A stretch of DNA of 64,000 nucleotides. Source: JAITWN01 sp964437335 (GTDB lineage: Bacteria > Pseudomonadota > Gammaproteobacteria > SZUA-140). Positions 1 to 8,140 of the stretch are shown here, piece by piece. The notes under the pieces were generated by a model. That model saw nothing but the letters and a program-made list of their open reading frames with translations. It searched no databases and was not told the origin of the DNA. The translations under genes and the position numbers were made by a program. How positions within the stretch are numbered: position 1 is the stretch's first letter; each line of letters opens with the position of its first letter. The DNA lies in assembly GCA_964437335.1 (NCBI GenBank), contig CAYTGL010000007.1:31441-95440 (forward strand), in the 5' to 3' direction.

Positions 1-90
1 CTGCTTGTCTTGAGTGTTGTGGTCCTCGCACAAGCAGGTTTCCAGGACGGGCCGTCCATCCTTGGCCGTATGGGCGAACTGGCGTTTCAT
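1..90 (-). CDS. Small conserved hypothetical protein, N-terminal part (runs off window)
   Basis: On the minus strand an ATG at 90 opens a frame that stays open to the window edge, so only about 30 residues are visible (starts MKRQFAHTAKDGRPVLETC). A GGAG Shine-Dalgarno sits six bases before the ATG. About 40 bases further upstream is the promoter-like motif shared with two other minus-strand genes of this element, and before that a strong hairpin. The visible part has two Cys and a His (CLCEDHN) that could be part of a metal site, but the protein is too incomplete to name. I do not recognise the family. Confidence 0.5.
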   Translation of the reverse strand, partial: MKRQFAHTAKDGRPVLETCLCEDHNTQDKQ

Positions 91-129
91 GATGTCTCCG
101 AGATGCGAGTGGTTGGCAAGGGTGGCTCG

Positions 130-153
130 CACCAGAAGGTACAATTCAACCGA
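130..153 (-). promoter_or_regulatory. Shared upstream motif, copy 1
   Basis: Read on the minus strand this is TCGGTTGAATTGTACCTTC followed by TGGTG. Nearly the same string lies upstream of the RuvB-like gene (7403-7428), and its core TGTACCTT recurs upstream of the DUF932 gene (about 1297-1326). In all three cases it is roughly 40-60 bases before the start codon, as expected for a promoter or an operator of a common regulator. Confidence 0.5.
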
Positions 154-166
154 TCCTCGAAGGCGA

Positions 167-189
167 GCCCCCGGCTTTTGCCCGGGGGC
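167..189 (-). terminator. Hairpin between DUF932 gene and next minus-strand gene
   Basis: GCCCCCGG and CCGGGGGC form a perfect 8-bp stem around a 7-base loop. It lies downstream of the DUF932 stop and upstream of the next promoter-like motif, so it probably ends the DUF932 transcript. There is no long T tract, so factor-independent termination is plausible but not certain. Confidence 0.5.
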
Positions 190-260
190 GTGTTGATCCA
201 GTTGGGGCTTTGAGAAGCAAGGCCCGCCGACCTCCGTGTCGGCGGGGCAACCGGGGAGAC

Positions 261-1241
261 TTAGCTTGCAATCGCCATGTCGTGGGCCAACTCGAAGGCC
301 GCCTGCTTGAACTCGGCTGCTGCGCCCATCATGACGGACGACATGCGGTTCTCGGCACGCTGGCGACCTTGCCCTCGCCAAGCGTAGAGCCGACCGTGAT
401 CGACCGCTTCACTCACGGCGTTGTAGAGCGACCACCAAGTTCCTTTGATCGAAGGGATGTTCTGCCGCTCGTTCCGCAGCGCCGACCGAATCGACTCGAC
501 CTTGCGTTCCCGAATCGAGAACGACCGTCCCGGTTCTTCCGGTTCAGGCAGGAGCATGTTGACGTACTGCTTGGCGTCGTCACGGCCGTAGCGACGACTC
601 GCAAGCAGCCGCCCCTTTTCACGGAAGTCGGTGAAGCGCTCGTCGGCCTGCGAAAGCAGATCGTGCGCCTGCTTCAGCTTGGCTTCCATGTCGCCAACAT
701 GCTTGATGCCACGTTGGCCACGGATGGCGAGGGCCGCCGTGTTCGCACAAACCACCCTCACGCTGGTCGGAATGGCGTAGATTGCGCCTGTGCCATCGTG
801 GCTGTTGAGCCACAGGCAGTAGCGGCGAACCAGGTCGCCCTCGGCGATCGTGTCCACCGAAGGCATGCGAGCGAGCGCCCACACCGTACGACCGCCACGC
901 AAGGCCCCGGCCGATTCGTATCTCATGACGTTGTCCCGCAAGAGGTTGTCGAGGAAGCGGAAGCCCTCGGCGTTCTGGACGACACGGTACTGATCGGAGA
1001 CGATGCCGAGGTGGTCGCCGGTGTCCATACGGACGGTTGTGCTGTAGCCCTGGATGATTCGACCATCGGCGTTGTAGATCGGTTGCGGCTGAACTTCCCA
1101 ATCAAGATGGGCGGCTTTGATCATCTCGTCCGAGGTCGGGACGTGGTCGAGCGTGTACTCGTTGGCCGTGTCCCACCAGGCAGGCGTGAGGGCGAAGGCG
1201 GCTTCGGCTTTGCCGTTGACGAAAGAAATTTCAGCAGGCAT
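261..1241 (-). CDS. DUF932 (phage/plasmid-like TIGR03299 family) protein
   Basis: A 326-residue protein of the DUF932 family, common on phages, plasmids and integrative elements; its molecular role is not established. The family look is seen in the segments YNADGRIIQGYSTTVR, GIVSDQYRVVQN and the C-terminal ARG-rich stretch. I place the start at the ATG at 1241 because GGGGAG lies eight bases before it; the frame can be extended upstream to 1466 but that part lacks family character. It carries copy 3 of the shared upstream motif and is followed by a hairpin, so it is likely transcribed alone. It supports reading the left end as a mobile element. Confidence 0.85.
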   Translation of the reverse strand: MPAEISFVNGKAEAAFALTPAWWDTANEYTLDHVPTSDEMIKAAHLDWEVQPQPIYNADGRIIQGYSTTVRMDTGDHLGIVSDQYRVVQNAEGFRFLDNLLRDNVMRYESAGALRGGRTVWALARMPSVDTIAEGDLVRRYCLWLNSHDGTGAIYAIPTSVRVVCANTAALAIRGQRGIKHVGDMEAKLKQAHDLLSQADERFTDFREKGRLLASRRYGRDDAKQYVNMLLPEPEEPGRSFSIRERKVESIRSALRNERQNIPSIKGTWWSLYNAVSEAVDHGRLYAWRGQGRQRAENRMSSVMMGAAAEFKQAAFELAHDMAIAS

Positions 1242-1296
1242 GTCGTGTACTCCCCAGTACGAATTGCGTTCGCCGCTCACATCCAGCAGCGTTCGC

Positions 1297-1326
1297 AACC
1301 GCAAGGTACAGGGGAACTGAGTCGGA
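1297..1326 (-). promoter_or_regulatory. Shared upstream motif, divergent copy (DUF932 gene)
   Basis: On the minus strand the core CTGTACCTTGCGGTT matches the TTGTACCTTC-GGTG core of the two better copies at 130-153 and 7403-7428; the left half (TCCGACTCAG) is only loosely similar. It lies about 55 bases before the DUF932 start. Confidence 0.35.
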
Positions 1327-1522
1327 TCAGGCTGCCTTGGGCTGGTTTGGAGCGACTCGGTTAGGGTGTACGTTGGGGGAGATTCAAACTGCGGCGATCG
1401 GCGATGAACTGGCCGGTCGAAGTGAATGTGCTTGTCGCACAGAATCGGCGCACTCTTTCCAGCCACGATGGCCTACAATGCTGGTTGACTGGTGGAAATC
1501 GCCACTCAGCAAGGGAGCCATC

Positions 1523-2047
1523 ATGAGCGAACCGACGTTAGCCGACGTCCAAGCGATGCAGCAAGGAAGCTCGCTCGCCGCTGAACTGTTCAAGGAACGT
1601 GCGGAGTTGATCGAGGAGTTTCATGCACTACTCGCTTCGATCGACGATCGAATTCGAGATGCACTTGGTGACATGCTACTGCCGACAGTGGGGGGATCAC
1701 CCGTACTATCCGGTCGTGACGGCTCCAGCAGAGCATCCACCGCAACGAAGCCTCAGAGGCGTAACCCCCGAGCACGAAACCCACATCCACTTCCCTGGTA
1801 CATCCTGATCGTGATGTGGGAAGCGGCAAGTGTCGAAGTGAGCGAATCTGCAATCGTCGAGAAAGTGTTGGCGATGGGCTTCGCCAGTAGCGCCGACGAC
1901 TTCCACAACTCCATCTATACGACGCTGTACACGCTCCATCGCAACGGATTGGTGAAGAAGTCGTCGGCAAACGAGAATGTGTGGACGCTGACCGACGAGG
2001 GATCGAAGCAGGCGAAGAAGAACTTGGCGGAGAAGAGCCGTGAGTAA
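1523..2047 (+). CDS. Hypothetical protein with C-terminal winged-helix-like region
   Basis: A 174-residue protein. The start at 1523 is chosen because AAGGGAG lies just before it; the frame is open further upstream but without a ribosome site. The first 45 residues look helical and charged, the middle is a basic low-complexity linker (TATKPQRRNPRARNP), and residues from about 90 look like a winged helix (IVEKVLAMG ... IYTTLYTLHRNGLVKK ... WTLTDEGSKQA), the pattern of a beta-wing after a recognition helix. It is therefore probably a DNA-binding protein. It is divergent from the DUF932 gene and converges on the PIN-like gene. Confidence 0.65.
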   Translation: MSEPTLADVQAMQQGSSLAAELFKERAELIEEFHALLASIDDRIRDALGDMLLPTVGGSPVLSGRDGSSRASTATKPQRRNPRARNPHPLPWYILIVMWEAASVEVSESAIVEKVLAMGFASSADDFHNSIYTTLYTLHRNGLVKKSSANENVWTLTDEGSKQAKKNLAEKSRE

Positions 2048-2167
2048 AACGACCCTCACCCGTCGTGAAAGACATCACCGCAGGCCAGTCGTGTTCTCCC
2101 AAATATTTACTCCGTTATGCTGACCACGGTGAGCAGTGTTCGCACTGGGAAGGCACACGAACAATGA

Positions 2168-4537
2168 TCAACATCGATCATGGAACCAAACAGGCCGGAC
2201 GTCCTCTTGCTGATTCACGACGTGTGTAAGGTCAGTTGCCGTCATTGAGGAAATGCGAAGATCAAGCCGACCGTCATTGGGGAGGCTATCGTGGCCGAAT
2301 GGGATTTGTTCCTCACTTGTCACAAACGCCACTGGTCCGCTACGAACCTCTCCCACCCTCAGGTTCCGCCTATCATCTCGGTTGACATTCAACCCACCAG
2401 TGCATCCCTTGACTCGCAGCATCTTGTACATCGGGCGCTCTGCACAGAATGTAAATGTACAGAGCCTTGGGCCGGGCGCAAGCAGCCAGCAATGCAAATT
2501 GAGGTAATACGGGCTCTGCGGTAGCACCGCCGTTTCCCATCCAGACTGTAGATCGTGACATTCGAGGTGCGTCTTGCCATTCTTGGACGCAACGGTATAC
2601 GTGGGAAAGGAAGCTGGGGTCTCTGACATACAGTGGCCAAGGCGATAAGCCAGATAGTGCTCCTTCGCAAAGCGGCATAGCTTGACGAACTGATCCATGA
2701 AGACGGGACTGCAAGTCAGGAAAACCACGTCTACTCCTAAACCAATAGAGGACAGAAATCCCTGAACTAACAATTCATCCGAATAGAACAGTGTCTCGTC
2801 GGTGCGACGTCGGCTACCTTCTTCGGCTATAAGTCGCCCACGTCTTCCTGCATAGTGCTCAACGATTTGAGGCCATTCGTCGGCTGGTGACACTCGGCCA
2901 TGTTCCCGTTCGACTTGTCGCTGAATTACGTCGCCGTACTGTTTTCGGAACGCAAGCAGGGCCAGATAGTAGCCAAAGCCGTGCGCATAGTCCTGGTCGG
3001 TTGGCGAGAAGACATCAAGCGTCCGCTGTCCTCGTTCAATGGCACTTTGAAGTTTGGGCACAGCAGAATCCACGACGCTTTCAAGAACCTTCAGCGTCGT
3101 TGCAAACCGCCGTTGGATTAGCGCATCGCTGACGCAGTCGGCGATGCTTGACCGAAGCACCGAGTCGTCACACATAATGATTGCGGATGGCTCGGCATAT
3201 CGAATGGCCGTGGCCAGTGTCTCATCGTCAAAATCAAACCACTCAGGCTGAATGCTAAACATCAGCCGTTCTTCAAGGCGAAAGCTTGCAAGGTCAATTC
3301 CCAACGAGGGAGTTGCTTCGGTAATAGCCGGACCGACTCTTGCACGCCTGAAATGCTCAACTTCATGAAGCGCATAGTCAAGATCGATTGCAGACGACTG
3401 CCAGGGACCACATTGCACGCTCTTTTCTTTGCCGATGAAGACGTGACCAGCGATGGCCTCTGCGAAAGGTGGCGATACACAGAGTCGGATGCGTTGCCCT
3501 TGCACATCAGTAACACCTCTCTCCAAGACGCTCGACATCTCCGTTTCTGCGCAGTAACTCAGCCTGCTGATCTTCATATGCGGACCATGTCCGCCCAGCC
3601 TGTTACAGGACACGACTTCCCAGTTGCGTTCCCTTGGAAGCACCCATTCCGTGAACTTTCGTGGCAACAACAACAGCTTCGTGGGCTCAAACACGTTGCT
3701 GAGGAAATCATCACCGACATCTTGAACGATAAGATTGTCCGGTGCAGTCTTGTACGAGTCGGCGATCAAGAGCGAGCGGTAGTCGGTATCTAGCAGGTAG
3801 AGCGCTTTGTAGAACTGCTCTATCAAATCGGCATCTCTTGTCAGAATCGCCGTCTCTCGCCCCGAAAGGATGGCGTTGACAATTGCACACACGACAAGCT
3901 GTTCGTCGGCAAGAAAATTGGGCTTTTCCGCATCTGCCAATCCCTTCCGGGCAAGAACTATGCCTCGGTCCCTGACGATCTTCTGAAGTTCTCGTGAAAC
4001 ATCGTCATGACTTGGTTCCTCACCTCGCTTTTTCCTCAACTGCTGAGCCACTCCAATTCCTATTAGCTTTCTGCATCCGAGAAGCTCTATGTAGCGTCTG
4101 GCGTTTTCTCGGATGTTTGAGGGCCACGCCGTCGTGTCGAGGATCTCCACTCTTGAGTCACCCGCATCGATCAGCTTCAGTAGGGCATCACGGATCGGCT
4201 CGTTAGCGAATGGTCGGTTTCGCCAGTCTTCCAATTCAGACCAAACAAGCGGCGTAAATACGATTTGCCGAGTCAGAAGCGCCTCCCAGACCTTCCACGG
4301 GATCTCCTGGCGGTCAAAGAATGAAGAATCCATGAAGAACTTGGCGTCTGAAAGCGACGACTGCTCAATCATTTGGGCGAGTGAATTCCAATCAATGTGA
4401 GCCTCGTCCTGACTCCACCCAAGTCGCATGATGGGCTGGCGGTTTTCGGGCGTCTCAGAGGGACCGAGTACATCATGCGTGCCATCCAGTCCGAATGGAC
4501 GGTCGAAATACTGGAGTGTTACGTTACGTTTGGCCAT
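2168..4537 (-). CDS. Large protein with N-terminal PIN-like nuclease domain
   Basis: A 789-residue protein. Residues about 65-240 carry a PIN-like acidic set: D70 in FFMDSSFFD, E101 in VWSELEDW, D211 in LADEQLVV and D235/D237 in ILTRDADL, with the usual spacing for a PIN RNase. The remaining 550 residues match nothing I recognise, though they contain several strand-rich stretches and a Trp/His-rich C-terminus. It stands alone between a convergent gene and the recombinase operon. A toxin or defence ribonuclease is possible, but no antitoxin gene is adjacent. The PIN assignment rests on motif spacing only. Confidence 0.6.
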   Translation of the reverse strand: MAKRNVTLQYFDRPFGLDGTHDVLGPSETPENRQPIMRLGWSQDEAHIDWNSLAQMIEQSSLSDAKFFMDSSFFDRQEIPWKVWEALLTRQIVFTPLVWSELEDWRNRPFANEPIRDALLKLIDAGDSRVEILDTTAWPSNIRENARRYIELLGCRKLIGIGVAQQLRKKRGEEPSHDDVSRELQKIVRDRGIVLARKGLADAEKPNFLADEQLVVCAIVNAILSGRETAILTRDADLIEQFYKALYLLDTDYRSLLIADSYKTAPDNLIVQDVGDDFLSNVFEPTKLLLLPRKFTEWVLPRERNWEVVSCNRLGGHGPHMKISRLSYCAETEMSSVLERGVTDVQGQRIRLCVSPPFAEAIAGHVFIGKEKSVQCGPWQSSAIDLDYALHEVEHFRRARVGPAITEATPSLGIDLASFRLEERLMFSIQPEWFDFDDETLATAIRYAEPSAIIMCDDSVLRSSIADCVSDALIQRRFATTLKVLESVVDSAVPKLQSAIERGQRTLDVFSPTDQDYAHGFGYYLALLAFRKQYGDVIQRQVEREHGRVSPADEWPQIVEHYAGRRGRLIAEEGSRRRTDETLFYSDELLVQGFLSSIGLGVDVVFLTCSPVFMDQFVKLCRFAKEHYLAYRLGHCMSETPASFPTYTVASKNGKTHLECHDLQSGWETAVLPQSPYYLNLHCWLLAPGPRLCTFTFCAERPMYKMLRVKGCTGGLNVNRDDRRNLRVGEVRSGPVAFVTSEEQIPFGHDSLPNDGRLDLRISSMTATDLTHVVNQQEDVRPVWFHDRC

Positions 4538-4931
4538 TGATTGATCCCTCTTGCCTACGTGTCCATTTTATAGACTCCGTGACCGTGGTGTGGTTCGCAA
4601 GCCACCGGTCCGTCCTTAGAGAGTGTTCGACGCTACGATTGGGATTGTGGCGTTGAAACTTGTTCAAAAACTCTTCTCGTAATCCAATTCCCCAGAGTGT
4701 TGCCGGTCATTGTGAGGGTTGACATCTTTAGCACTGCTCCAACAGGCAACTCGCACCGGCGGCCTGCGCTGCTTCTGTTTTGCACTATAGCGGGAGAATG
4801 CTTTCCCGAAAACTCAGACGCTGCGTTGCGTCAATAGACAAGATTGGCGCAAGCGATTCGGCGTCTGTGAAGCTGTCGTGATAATATCGAGCAACAAACC
4901 GACCAATAGGTTCCCTGAAAAGCGGTGTTTC
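4538..4931. other. Intergenic region, no gene seen
   Basis: 394 bases between the start of the PIN-like gene and the end of the recombinase gene. I see no convincing frame, RNA or repeat. It must hold the PIN-like gene's promoter, and because it lies at the 3' end of a tyrosine recombinase gene it is a place to look for an attachment site. Confidence 0.4.
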
Positions 4932-5840
4932 TCAATACCCCATCCTCTCGGCCGCCTCCCCCAACTCGTCTTGATTCCGTTGCGTGTAGCGGGCCGTCGT
5001 CGAGATCGATTCGTGGCCGAGAATCTGGGCGAGCGACACCAAGTCGTTGTCGTTCTCGGACAGGAACCGCTTGGCGAAGCTGTGGCGTAGGGCATGCGGA
5101 TGAAACCGAACACCGGTGATGGCCTGGTACTTGGAGCAGATGTTCCGCACGCCTCGGTCGGTCAATGCGCCCCGTTCACCGACGAAGACCTTCGGCGAAT
5201 CGATCGGCGGTCGTGAGTCCAGATACGCCTGCAACGTGCGCCGGGCTTGAAGCGGCAGCGGCACCGTCCGTTGCTTGCGGCCCTTGCCGCTTCGGAAGGT
5301 CGCTGAGCCCGAGCGATCCCCGATCACGATGTCGTGCAGTTCCAAATCGACGATGTCACCGATGCGGCAGCCGGTGAACAGCATCAAGTGGAAGATGGCG
5401 CTGGCTCGCAGATCGCCACGCAGTTCGGCTTCACGAAGCAGCTTCCGAACTTGGCTGCGGTCGAGGCCCTGCGGCGCAAGTGACTGCTTGCGAAGTTGCT
5501 TCACCTTCGCCGCTGGGTTCGAGCCAACGTGACCGGTCTCCAGCAACCAGGTGAAGAACTTTCGCAGGGTGACCAGGCGGCGATTCACGGTAGCGACCGC
5601 CTTCCCGTCGTCACGCTGGGCTTGGCGAAAATCGGCGACGTCACGTACGGTCACTCGGCCGACACGAAACGCCTCAGCGTTGGCGACGGAGAACCAGCGG
5701 GCGAACGATCGCACGTCCTGGATCATCGCCCGCCTCGTCTCGGGCGAGAAGTCATCGCCGTCGAGGAACTGGTTGAGGAGGGCTTCCTCGTCTGGACCGA
5801 CATGGATGCCTCGGAAAGGATTACCACTCGAATTCTTCAC
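4932..5840 (-). CDS. Tyrosine recombinase / integrase (XerC/D-like)
   Basis: A 302-residue phage-integrase-family recombinase that would cut and rejoin DNA at specific sites through a 3'-phosphotyrosine. The N-terminal SAM-like core-binding domain spans about residues 15-110; the catalytic domain shows the first Arg in FTGCRIGDIVDLE, HALRHSFAKR (H-x-x-R), LGHESISTT (second His) and the nucleophile in ARYTQ. The start is a GTG with GAGG eight bases upstream. It is the last gene of a minus-strand set RuvB-like, HTH, recombinase, 78 bases after the HTH gene. It looks intact and is likely the integrase of the element. Confidence 0.92.
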   Translation of the reverse strand: MKNSSGNPFRGIHVGPDEEALLNQFLDGDDFSPETRRAMIQDVRSFARWFSVANAEAFRVGRVTVRDVADFRQAQRDDGKAVATVNRRLVTLRKFFTWLLETGHVGSNPAAKVKQLRKQSLAPQGLDRSQVRKLLREAELRGDLRASAIFHLMLFTGCRIGDIVDLELHDIVIGDRSGSATFRSGKGRKQRTVPLPLQARRTLQAYLDSRPPIDSPKVFVGERGALTDRGVRNICSKYQAITGVRFHPHALRHSFAKRFLSENDNDLVSLAQILGHESISTTARYTQRNQDELGEAAERMGY

Positions 5841-5918
5841 GCTTTATTCCTCGCTTTCAGACACACTTCTGGCGCTGAGTGCGCCAAACCCGACCGGTAT
5901 TCTCGATTACTTCCCCGG

Positions 5919-6389
5919 TTATCTGGACGAGTCCCGACTCTGAATGCTCACGAACACGGCCCGCAAGACCTCGGCCGGATCGACCTCGGCGGTCCCCTGG
6001 GGGAAGACCTCGGCCAGCGCTGCCTCGACCTGGCTGGTGGTGACCGCCGTCAGTCCGAGCGACTTCAAGCCCGAGATCAACTCGGCGTGCTTGGCGGTCG
6101 CCTTCGGCTTGGGCGCTTTCTTCGGAGTGACAACTTTGGTCGTTCCGAAGTCACGATGTCGAGAGTAGAAGACGATCGGCTTGCCGTTCACTCCGCAGTT
6201 GGTGCGCCGGACATGCACGCACTGCCGCTGAAGATCCTGGTCGTACACCGGCCGACCGCTCAGTTCATCGATCTTCGGCGGTGGAAAGATGCCTTCGTTC
6301 TTCAACTGGTAGAACCTTGCCCTGGACAATCCGACCATGCGGGCCATCTCAGTGACCGAGACAACGGCTTTGCTGATTTCGACGTTCAA
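5919..6389 (-). CDS. AlpA/MerR-like HTH DNA-binding protein
   Basis: A 156-residue protein beginning with a compact HTH: VSVTEMARMVGLSRARFYQLKNEGIFPPP, the AlpA / excisionase fold where the turn precedes a short wing. The C-terminal half (KKAPKPKATAKHAELISGLKSLG ...) looks like a basic linker followed by a helical part. The start is a TTG preceded by AGGAG at proper spacing; no ATG is available in frame. The gene starts 12 bases after the RuvB-like gene and precedes the recombinase, so it may be an excisionase or regulator of the recombination module. Confidence 0.75.
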   Translation of the reverse strand: MNVEISKAVVSVTEMARMVGLSRARFYQLKNEGIFPPPKIDELSGRPVYDQDLQRQCVHVRRTNCGVNGKPIVFYSRHRDFGTTKVVTPKKAPKPKATAKHAELISGLKSLGLTAVTTSQVEAALAEVFPQGTAEVDPAEVLRAVFVSIQSRDSSR

Positions 6390-6401
6390 TGGACATGACT
6401 C

Positions 6402-7346
6402 CTACAGAGATTGGTCAACAATCTGACGCTGAACGTGCTCACGACCGAGCGCCGTGAGTTCCCGGCGACCCTGGTCGTCTTTGCACACCAAGTCGGCCCG
6501 AATCAGGTACGGTTCGATCACTTCGGTGATCGTTCTGGTCGGCAATCCAATCCTCGAAGCGATCACGTTGAGTCGGCAGGCACCATCAACCAGTACGGTG
6601 AGGTACTTCCTCTCGGTGGGGCCGCAGCCAACATCATCGAGACCTTCCAACTTGCACGCCTGAAGCAGGTGATCGAAAGCGATTGACGTGTCGGCCCTGC
6701 TTCGTGCGCACCGGCGGCACGACTGAAGCAGACGAAGTGCCAGGCGAGGTGTTCCTCTTGAACGCTTGGCGATGTCGTCGAGGACCAATCCATCAACCGA
6801 CCAGCCCAGCGCCTGGATGCGGGAACGAAGAAGCTGAACGAGGTCGTCTTCCGAATAGAAGTCGAGCCGCAAGACAAGCTTCATCCTGTCACGCAGAGGT
6901 TGGAGTAGGCAGTATTCGTCAGTCGTCGAGAGCAGCAACGTGAACTCCTGAAGTGGGATGCTCTGGACGGTGTTTCTCCCGCTCACGATTACCTTGCGTT
7001 GATCGAGGGCCAAGTACAGCGCTGTCTGAAATGGCTTCGCCAGTTCGTGGCACTCGTCGATGTGAACGACGTCCCGCTGCTTGGCTCGGAGCAACAGGGC
7101 GTTGAGATCGGCGTTGCTGGTGATCGTCTGACCGAGGATGTCGTGAAAATCGCTGGCCATCTCTTGTGCGATGACCGAAGCGAGTTGGCTCTTGCCCAAG
7201 CCAGGCGGTCCAACCAAGAGGGCGTCGTCGAACTTCTTGTTGTCCTGTTGTGCGGCGTCGATCGCCACCTCGACCTGGGCGATCACGCCCCGCTGGCCGA
7301 TGAGGTGGCGAATCGACGTCGGTCGTGCGTCGTTGATCTCTTTCAC
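6402..7346 (-). CDS. RuvB-like AAA+ Holliday-junction helicase
   Basis: A 314-residue AAA+ ATPase of the RuvB family. Walker A is VGPPGLGKSQL at about residue 45, Walker B is VHIDECHELA (chromosomal RuvB has DE-I-H-R), sensor 1 is LLLSTTDEY, and the RuvB-type C-terminal winged helix starts near GLDDVGCGPTERKYL and ends at REHVQRQ. The start is a GTG preceded by AAAGGAG; the frame extends upstream to 7529 but the extension is not RuvB-like. It is the first gene of a set with an HTH protein and a tyrosine recombinase and has its own upstream motif and hairpin. It is probably a mobile-element paralogue that moves junctions, rather than the chromosomal ruvB, because no ruvA or ruvC is adjacent. 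Confidence 0.85.
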   Translation of the reverse strand: MKEINDARPTSIRHLIGQRGVIAQVEVAIDAAQQDNKKFDDALLVGPPGLGKSQLASVIAQEMASDFHDILGQTITSNADLNALLLRAKQRDVVHIDECHELAKPFQTALYLALDQRKVIVSGRNTVQSIPLQEFTLLLSTTDEYCLLQPLRDRMKLVLRLDFYSEDDLVQLLRSRIQALGWSVDGLVLDDIAKRSRGTPRLALRLLQSCRRCARSRADTSIAFDHLLQACKLEGLDDVGCGPTERKYLTVLVDGACRLNVIASRIGLPTRTITEVIEPYLIRADLVCKDDQGRRELTALGREHVQRQIVDQSL

Positions 7347-7402
7347 GGATGTGGCTCCTTTCGCACCGCAAGGCGGTCGGTTGTCGGTGGTGTTGTTGCG
7401 GG

Positions 7403-7428
7403 CACCACCGAAGGTACAACTCAACCGA
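7403..7428 (-). promoter_or_regulatory. Shared upstream motif, copy 2 (RuvB-like gene)
   Basis: On the minus strand TCGGTTGAGTTGTACCTTC then GGTGGTG. It differs from copy 1 (130-153) by one substitution and a two-base insertion. It lies about 57 bases before the GTG start and just downstream of a strong hairpin, the same hairpin-motif-gene order as copy 1. Confidence 0.5.
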
Positions 7429-7451
7429 CTCGGTTTTGGCTGAATCAGCCT

Positions 7452-7481
7452 GCCTCCCGCCCGCTTCGCCGGGCGGGAGGC
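7452..7481. terminator. Strong inverted repeat upstream of RuvB-like operon
   Basis: GCCTCCCGCCCG pairs with CGGGCGGGAGGC in a perfect 12-bp stem with a 6-base loop. It stands between the divergent pseudogene and the RuvB-like operon and may insulate that operon from upstream transcription. Confidence 0.5.
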
Positions 7482-7623
7482 TCGCCAAAACAATTCACCC
7501 CTGTTCAACGGCGAAATTCCCCGATTCACCTTCCGCCGTGTTCAGGCGGGCAAACTGAACACAAATCGGGTAGAAATGAGACGTGAAGTGGTCAGAGGTC
7601 GGTCGGGAATTGGACAATCAGAG

Positions 7624-7646
7624 CCGCCGAGCCGAAGGCTCGGCGG
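7624..7646. terminator. GC-rich hairpin
   Basis: CCGCCGAGCC, a GAA loop, and GGCTCGGCGG form a perfect 10-bp stem. It precedes the broken gene at 7680 and, with the hairpin at 7452-7481, makes this 330-base gap between divergent genes rich in structure. Confidence 0.45.
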
Positions 7647-7679
7647 GTGGTCAAGGCAGTGACGAAATGCGAGAATTGA

Positions 7680-8102
7680 TTTGGAATCATTCCCATAAAG
7701 CGCCCACTCCCCAAAACCCCCGCCGCCTGGCTCGAAGAGATCAAGCTGGCGATCGACGCCGCCCGAGAAGCCGAGCCGTTTGGGGCGCTGATCGGCCATG
7801 ACATCACCGACGCCAACCTGTTCCACCTGGCCCCGGTCGTTGCCCTCAAGTTCCGGGGTCTCGATTACCGGGACGAGAAGCTGCGATAAAAGGTCACCGA
7901 GGGAGCACTCGCCAGCTACGTCGCCAATTCAGATCCTGAAGGAATCGATCACGGCCTGGAGCAGAGGCCGCTGCTTGCCTTCGCCCTGTGCTACGTCGTG
8001 GCCCATTTCGTGCTGGACCTGGTTGACGAGCGGCAGACCGAGGAGATCATGGCATTCTGCGAAGAGGAATTTGGTTCAGCAGGGAGTCTAAGTGAGAAGT
8101 GA
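7680..8102 (+). pseudogene. Hypothetical gene with in-frame TAA and no clear start
   Basis: One reading frame gives coding-like sequence (AAWLEEIKLAIDAAREAEPFG, then DITDANLFHLAPVVALKFRG) up to a TAA at 7887-7889, then continues in the same frame with KVTEGALASYV ... ALCYVVAHFVLDLVDERQTEEIMAF to a TGA at 8100. No ATG, GTG or TTG with a ribosome site opens the first half. The simplest reading is one gene of about 135 codons inactivated by a nonsense mutation and loss of its start. The family is unknown to me. Confidence 0.5.
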
Positions 8103-8140
8103 CGCAAACGGCGGCTTCCCGAAGCTTCGAGGCGTGGCAC

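Noticed and set aside
210..1364. Long plus-strand frame of 384 codons antisense to the DUF932 gene
   Set aside because: It is the complementary shadow of a well-supported gene, is Arg/Val-rich without domain character and has no ribosome site.
5496..6398. 300-codon plus-strand frame across the recombinase and HTH genes
   Set aside because: Antisense to two genes with recognised domains; composition is typical of a shadow frame.
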